Origin: Bacillota bacterium
GTDB taxonomy: Bacteria > Bacillota > Sulfobacillia > Sulfobacillales > JAIMBI01
Assembly (NCBI GenBank): GCA_021846505.1
Contig: JAJZWV010000006.1
Span: 1 to 64,000 of the forward strand
DNA length: 64,000 nucleotides
Reading direction: 5' to 3'
Each line of letters opens with the position of its first letter. Positions within the stretch are counted from its first letter, which is position 1. Positions 59,637 to 64,000 of the stretch are shown here, one piece after another. Below the pieces are notes generated by a model that was not told where the DNA came from, searched no databases, and saw only the letters and a list, made by a program, of their open reading frames with translations. Both the position numbers and the translations under genes were made by a program.

Positions 59637-60129
59637 CGGCCTCCTCGGGCGGGTGGCGGGGCCGCACGAAGGCGGCCACCGTCACTAAGGTCAGGCCGGC
59701 CGCCAGCGCGGCCAGTCCCTGAGGCGTCACGTCCGCCCACGCCGTGATGCGAGCCGGCAGCAGCGGAAGCCGGCCCGCGAGCACCCACACCCCCACGGCC
59801 GCTGCCCCGAAGGCGGCCCACAGGACGGCCGCCGCTGCCAAATCCTTTGCCAGGCCAGCCAGGGGATGAATGTCGGGGTGCGCCAGATTGGTCACCGCCT
59901 CCACGGCCGTGTTCACAATCTCCAGGCTAATGACCAGCACCAGCATGACAATCAGGAGCAGGAAGTGATCGGCAGAAATGTGCTCGAGGAGGCCGGCGGC
60001 CAGGGCGAAGGCACCCACCACCGTGTGCACGCGGAGATTGCGCTCGTTTTGATACGACCACCAAAGCCCATGGGCTGCATAGCCAAACGACGCCCAAAAC
60101 GAGCCGACGGTATGTCGATCGTAGCCCAC
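59623..60129 (-). CDS. dgkA: Undecaprenol/diacylglycerol kinase with extra C-terminal helices
   Basis: A 168-residue DgkA-family kinase of prenol or lipid recycling. Signature segments are SYQNERNLRVHTVV (residues 25-38) and EIVNTAVEAVTNLAHPDIHP with AKDLAAAAVL. Gram-positive DgkA proteins (about 120-130 residues) prefer undecaprenol. This one continues with about 40 residues holding one more helix (GLAALAAGLTLVTVAAF) and a charged tail. The start is GTG 60129, two bases after the ybeY stop. Confidence 0.9.
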   Translation of the reverse strand: MGYDRHTVGSFWASFGYAAHGLWWSYQNERNLRVHTVVGAFALAAGLLEHISADHFLLLIVMLVLVISLEIVNTAVEAVTNLAHPDIHPLAGLAKDLAAAAVLWAAFGAAAVGVWVLAGRLPLLPARITAWADVTPQGLAALAAGLTLVTVAAFVRPRHPPEEADGDH

Positions 60130-60131
60130 GC

Positions 60132-60575
60132 CTAGACGCGCTCCAATCCCACCGCGGATAAGATGCGCTCGGTCGTGCCCATCATCAGCGCCTCGTCCGC
60201 CGGCTCTTCGTGGTCGTAGCCCAACAGGTGCAGCAAGCCATGAACCGCCAGGAAGCCCACTTCGCGCTCGGGCCCGTGGCCGTATTCTTCGGCCTGCGCC
60301 AGTGCACGCTCGATGGAAATGACCACATCGCCCAGCACGGGGTCACTCGGGTCCGCCTGCTCGCCTTCCCGCTGGCTGAAGGACAGCACATCCGTCGGCC
60401 CCTCCCGGCCGCGCCACTCAGCGTTCAGCGCAGCAATGGTGGCGTTGTCCGTCAGCAGCACCGACACCGCCGCGTCCTCCAGCTGCAGCTCAGCGAGGCC
60501 GCGAGTTAGGGCCCGACGAACCGTCTCCTCCCACGCGGCGCAGTCGCCGGGCTGACTCGTGACCCATATCTCCAC
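60132..60575 (-). CDS. ybeY: Endoribonuclease YbeY
   Basis: A 147-residue UPF0054 protein needed for 16S rRNA 3' processing and ribosome quality control. The zinc site HGLLHLLGYDHEEP (H-x3-H-x5-H) and GPTDVLSFSQREGE are intact; LGDVVISIERALAQAEEYGH is the conserved middle. It starts with ATG 60575, inside the 3' end of pgpH. Confidence 0.95.
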   Translation of the reverse strand: MEIWVTSQPGDCAAWEETVRRALTRGLAELQLEDAAVSVLLTDNATIAALNAEWRGREGPTDVLSFSQREGEQADPSDPVLGDVVISIERALAQAEEYGHGPEREVGFLAVHGLLHLLGYDHEEPADEALMMGTTERILSAVGLERV

Positions 60576-62733
60576 GCTTCTGGCTCCTCTCCATCTCTTT
60601 CAGGACGGGGTCGGGGTACTCGATCCGGGTGTGAAACACCCCCGTCAGCACCCGGGTGAAGGTGCGCGCCACCGTGTCCAAGTCGCGCAGCGTGAGGTTG
60701 GCCTCGTCCAGCTGCCCGTCCTGCAGGCGCTCGCGAATCAGCCGCCGCACCACTTGCTCGATCGACGCCGCGTTGGGGTTTTTGAGCGTCCGGGTGGTCG
60801 CCTCGCTGGCGTCGGCCAGCATCACGATGGCGGCTTCTTTCGTTTGGGGCTTGGGCCCCTCGTAGCGGTAGTCCACCTCGGCCACGCCATCCCCGGTGTC
60901 CAGGTCCCGCGCCTTCTCGTAGAAGTAGCGCATCACCGTGGTGCCGTGGTGCTGGCGGATAAACTGCTGGATGACATCCGGCAGCCGATGCTGGCGCGCA
61001 AGCTCGACACCGTCCTTCACATGGGACCCAATAATCAGGGCGGACAAGCTGGGCGCCAGCTTGTCGTGGGGGTTTTCCTCCCCATATTGGTTGTCAATGA
61101 AAAAGTACGGCCGCTTCAGCTTGCCCACGTCATGATAAATGGCGCCCACGCGCGCCAACAGCGCGTCGCCCCCCACCGCCTCGGTGGCAGCCTCGGCCAG
61201 GTTGCCCACCATGATGCTGTGCAGGTACGTGCCAGGCGCCTCCACCAAGAGCTTCCGCAGCAGAGGCTGGTTGGGGCTCGACAGCTCAATCAGGCGCACC
61301 GCCGTCACGATGCCAAACGGTGCCTCTAAGAAGGGTGTCGAGCCCACGACTAGCACCGCCGCCACGCCGCCATCGACAAACGCCCACACCAGCTGGTGCC
61401 ACACCGGCGCTTGGCCAAGCGCCGCCCCGGACATGAAGTCGAGGGACAGCAGAGTCACGATGTTCACCGCCCCCACCAAGAGGCCCACGCGAATCACGTC
61501 GTGGCGATTGGACAGCCGCGACACACCCACCACCCCGGCCAGCGCTCCAAACCAAGCCACCACCGCGGTGAACAAATCCGTGCCGGACAAAATGCCGGTG
61601 GCGATGGCGAGAATGGCCGCTGTCACCATGCCCACGGCGGGATCCACCAGCGACGCCAGCAAAATCGCCGCCGTGGGCACGATGACGAAGTTGGCTTCTG
61701 GCACCTGCGCCAGCAACTGGGCCGCGAGGAGGCCCAGCACGGTGACGACGCCCCAGATCACCAGGCGAGGCCAGTCGGCTGCCAGGCGGCGGCGGAACCC
61801 CCATAGGAATCCCGCCTGCAGCGCGGCCAGCACCAGCCCAAACAGGAAGCCGCCCGCCAGCGGCGCGGGATCGAAGCCCGTGTTCAGGAGGCCCAGCGCG
61901 GACAGCTCCCGCACACTCTGGGCGGTCACCACGGACCCCGCCGTGATAATGCGCTCGCCCTTCACGATGCGCACATCCGGCACCGCCAGCGCGGCCTGCT
62001 CTCGGCGAGCGGCGGTTTCACTTTGGTTCACAAACGTGTTAGGCCTGAGCAGGCTGGTGGACAGCGACGTCAGAAACAGGCGCAGGCCCGGGTCGGGCTC
62101 CTCGGTGCCGGCCAAGTCCGCCACAAAGCTTTTGGCTTCGGCCAGGGACGCCGAGGAGTCGCGCACGCCGGTGCCGTTTCCCAGCACCGACGCCAAGATG
62201 ACGGTGGTGTTCTGCGAGAGGCCAGCCAGGGTCGAGGGTGGCAGCGTCAGCACCTCGCCCCACACACTGAGCGGCAGGCCAATGGGAATGGCGGATGCCG
62301 CCGCAGCCTCGCGCGCCGCCAGCGGCACCGCTGTATCCGCCGATAGGTTGGCAATCGTTTGAAAGTCATTGGTCGCTTCCTGCTTCACCGCCGTGAGCAC
62401 CTTCGGATCCGTGGAGTACACGGGCTGCACCGCCCGGCGCGCCGCTGCCCGGGCCACCGCCGTGGAGGCAAAGTCAATGGTCCCAAAGGGCGCCACCACT
62501 GTCTTGGGCGCAATCTCACCCACTTGCACGCTGACGCGCTGGCCGTATAGGTTGGCGGAAAAAATCGTGCCCACCAGCACCCACACCATTACGCCCAGCA
62601 GCACCAGCCGGGCAGTGCCCACGGGCCAGCCGCCGCCAGTGCCCAGCCACTGGCGCCAGCCGCCGAGGCCCGGTGGCCGCGGCGGGCCGGTGGGTCGATC
62701 GGCCGGCCGCTCCCGCTCGCTGTCCTTACCCAT
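60490..62733 (-). CDS. pgpH: PgpH-like 7TM-HD c-di-AMP phosphodiesterase
   Basis: A 747-residue membrane protein of the 7TMR-HDED/7TM/HD family (YqfF/PgpH), which degrades c-di-AMP. One N-terminal helix (about residues 40-60), a long extracytoplasmic domain, seven helices (about 300-510), and a cytosolic HD domain: YLHSIMVGNLAEAATEAVGG, AIYHDVGKLKRPYFF, IIGSHVKDGVELA and IRQHHGT. The last 30 residues after VFHTRIEYPD are a basic tail that overlaps ybeY by 86 bases. ATG 62733 overlaps the phoH stop. Confidence 0.93.
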   Translation of the reverse strand: MGKDSERERPADRPTGPPRPPGLGGWRQWLGTGGGWPVGTARLVLLGVMVWVLVGTIFSANLYGQRVSVQVGEIAPKTVVAPFGTIDFASTAVARAAARRAVQPVYSTDPKVLTAVKQEATNDFQTIANLSADTAVPLAAREAAAASAIPIGLPLSVWGEVLTLPPSTLAGLSQNTTVILASVLGNGTGVRDSSASLAEAKSFVADLAGTEEPDPGLRLFLTSLSTSLLRPNTFVNQSETAARREQAALAVPDVRIVKGERIITAGSVVTAQSVRELSALGLLNTGFDPAPLAGGFLFGLVLAALQAGFLWGFRRRLAADWPRLVIWGVVTVLGLLAAQLLAQVPEANFVIVPTAAILLASLVDPAVGMVTAAILAIATGILSGTDLFTAVVAWFGALAGVVGVSRLSNRHDVIRVGLLVGAVNIVTLLSLDFMSGAALGQAPVWHQLVWAFVDGGVAAVLVVGSTPFLEAPFGIVTAVRLIELSSPNQPLLRKLLVEAPGTYLHSIMVGNLAEAATEAVGGDALLARVGAIYHDVGKLKRPYFFIDNQYGEENPHDKLAPSLSALIIGSHVKDGVELARQHRLPDVIQQFIRQHHGTTVMRYFYEKARDLDTGDGVAEVDYRYEGPKPQTKEAAIVMLADASEATTRTLKNPNAASIEQVVRRLIRERLQDGQLDEANLTLRDLDTVARTFTRVLTGVFHTRIEYPDPVLKEMERSQKRGDMGHESARRLRRVGGDGSSGPNSRPR

Positions 62734-63694
62734 CGCCCTCCCGCTGCTCCTTCGCTTCGTAGGCCTGCACAATGGCCTGCACCAGCGGGTGCCGCACCAC
62801 ATCCCGCTGTGAAAATCTTACCACCGCGATATCGGCCACTCCTTGAAGAATCCCGGCCGCTTCGCTGAGCCCCGACGGGGTGCCCGCCGGCAAGTCGACT
62901 TGGGTGACGTCGCCGGTCACCACCACCTGCGACCCAAACCCGATGCGCGTGAGAAACATCTTCATCTGCTCGGGCGTCGTGTTCTGGGCCTCATCTAAAA
63001 TCATAAAGCTATTGTCGAGCGTCCGGCCTCTCATATAGGCCAGCGGCGCCACTTCGATCTGGCCGCGCTCGCGATATCGCTCCACCGCCTCAATGCCCAG
63101 CATCTCAAACAGTGCATCGTACAGCGGCCGAAGATAAGGGTGCACCTTATCCTCGAGGTCCCCGGGCAGAAATCCGAGGCGCTCCCCCGCTTCCACCGCC
63201 GGCCGCGTCAGCACCAGCCGCTCCACGCTGCGGGCCTTCAGCTCTGCCACCGCCCGCGCCATCGCCAGAAACGTCTTGCCCGTGCCGGCCGGGCCAATGC
63301 CCAGCACCAGCGAATGGTGCCGCATCGCCGTAACGTAGCGCGCCTGCCCGAACGTCTTGGGCCGAAGCGGCCGACCGCGCACGGTGGTGGCCACGATGTC
63401 GGTCAGCAAGCTGCGAAACGCGTCCGCGCGGTCGCCGCGCACCGCGTCGAGCGCCGCTTCCACCGTTTCCACCCCCACGGCCTCGCCCGCCGACACCCAC
63501 TCTGCCAGCAAGTCCAGCGTCTGCTGCACTTGGTCCTGAGCCTCGGGCGCTCCCGCGATGCTGACCACATTGCCGCGCGCCGTGAGCTTGACGCCCAGCG
63601 CGCCCTCCAGGCGCTTCAGATGGACATCACCGCGCCCCCACAGCCGCGCGGCCGACCGGTTGTCCCCAATCACCCATTCCACGGCTTGGGCCAC
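62726..63694 (-). CDS. phoH: PhoH-family ATPase
   Basis: A 322-residue PhoH-like ATPase (PhoH/YbeZ type). An N-terminal KH-like part ([19 protein letters not shown]) is followed by [16 protein letters not shown], Walker [33 protein letters not shown] and Walker [21 protein letters not shown], then [10 protein letters not shown]. It is thought to act with YbeY on RNA. The start is GTG 63694 with AGGGGG upstream; the ORF runs 29 codons further without family sequence. Confidence 0.93.
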   Translation of the reverse strand: MAQAVEWVIGDNRSAARLWGRGDVHLKRLEGALGVKLTARGNVVSIAGAPEAQDQVQQTLDLLAEWVSAGEAVGVETVEAALDAVRGDRADAFRSLLTDIVATTVRGRPLRPKTFGQARYVTAMRHHSLVLGIGPAGTGKTFLAMARAVAELKARSVERLVLTRPAVEAGERLGFLPGDLEDKVHPYLRPLYDALFEMLGIEAVERYRERGQIEVAPLAYMRGRTLDNSFMILDEAQNTTPEQMKMFLTRIGFGSQVVVTGDVTQVDLPAGTPSGLSEAAGILQGVADIAVVRFSQRDVVRHPLVQAIVQAYEAKEQREGDG

Positions 63695-63728
63695 CGGGTT
63701 CCCCCTTTTACCCTGCCAGCGGCGGCGG

Positions 63729-64000
63729 TCAGGGCGATTTTGTTGGCAGACGAAAGGCCGGCACCGCAATATCCTGTTCAACCTCGGCCCGAACGGTGCA
63801 CAGCACCCCGCTCGCCTCGCGCTGGCATGTCATGCGGCGCGCGCCCACTCGCGCTCCGGGCTGAATCTGGCGCCAAAACGCCCGAGCCGCCTGCTCTCTT
63901 GCACGGGCGAGCGCCGCATGGGGGCTCAGGCGCACCGGCACTACGGCTTCTTCAGTATATACCACCCGCACCCACGCGCCCGGCAGGTGGATGCCAAACC
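63729..64000 (-). CDS. yqfD: Sporulation protein YqfD, C-terminal part (cut by window end)
   Basis: An open frame entering from the window edge and ending at 63729. It encodes the end of a protein: WVRVVYTEEAVVPVRLSPH, then REQAARAFWRQIQPGARVGA and EVEQDIAVPAF. The pattern RVVYxE followed by a helix and a beta strand with ExxEDI is that of the YqfD C-terminus, and the place directly before phoH is where yqfD lies in spore-forming Bacillota. Identification rests mostly on context. Confidence 0.7.
   Translation of the reverse strand, partial: FGIHLPGAWVRVVYTEEAVVPVRLSPHAALARAREQAARAFWRQIQPGARVGARRMTCQREASGVLCTVRAEVEQDIAVPAFRLPTKSP

Noticed and set aside
1-64000. CRISPR array, prophage block or biosynthetic gene cluster
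   Set aside because: No regularly spaced repeats, phage structural genes or synthase modules are seen; the accessory stretch holds only relics of a small transposon.

Overview
The window is a G+C-rich (about two thirds by eye) piece of a bacterial chromosome, most likely from a deep-branching, probably spore-forming Bacillota (Firmicutes). The main argument is gene order at the right end. Reading leftwards from position 64000 on the minus strand it runs yqfD (partial), phoH, pgpH, ybeY, dgkA, corC-like, cdd, era, recO, glyQ, glyS, ppsR, ppdK and then dnaG, rpoD. This is close to the Bacillus yqfD-phoH-yqfF-ybeY-dgkA-cdd-era-recO-glyQS-yqfL-dnaG-sigA cluster. Genus assignment is not possible from sequence alone; high-GC thermophilic or acidophilic lineages (Sulfobacillus/Thermaerobacter-like) are a guess.

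Layout. 0-5.4 kb (minus): NodB-like deacetylase, glycosyltransferase, CsaA-like tRNA-binding protein, HD phosphohydrolase and a metal-dependent deaminase. 5.5-10.9 kb (plus): Nramp-like transporter, serine acetyltransferase with a coupled 17-codon leader ORF, threonine ammonia-lyase, a Cys-rich mini-protein and a DD-carboxypeptidase. 11-15.2 kb (plus): acyl-CoA ligase, membrane acyltransferase, MFS transporter. 15.2-17.8 kb (minus): a tightly coupled set of PilZ protein, MBL hydrolase and two hotdog dehydratase subunits. 17.8-26.7 kb: argS, a diverging DapF homologue lacking both catalytic cysteines, HelD, and an ABC exporter with two related permeases.

26.8-39.3 kb is the accessory-like part. 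It has three tRNA genes (Asn, Met, Val), a frameshifted membrane protein, an ArsR regulator/SDR pair, an aminotransferase relic, a decayed IS607-type element with tnpA and tnpB relics, an ImmA/IrrE relic, and a CopZ/metallothionein-like pair. Within it lie intact housekeeping genes: tdk, a NIF3-like gene, rnhA, pyrB, the RNase P RNA gene and comB. 39.3-45.3 kb: HxlR regulator, MBL hydrolase, long-chain acyl-CoA ligase, DUF2508 protein, frameshifted quinone oxidoreductase, AlkA and Ogt. 45.4-64 kb is the conserved core cluster described above, interrupted only by a plus-strand epimerase gene flanked by inverted repeats.

Many genes overlap by ATGA, GTGA or TTGA or by one base (TAGTG, TAATG) and carry strong GGAGG-type ribosome sites, so translational coupling is common. 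Several starts were moved from the longest ORF to GTG or TTG codons on that evidence. Two genes (quinone oxidoreductase, membrane protein at 27.5-28.0 kb) and possibly argS show single-base frame problems that could be genuine decay or sequencing error.
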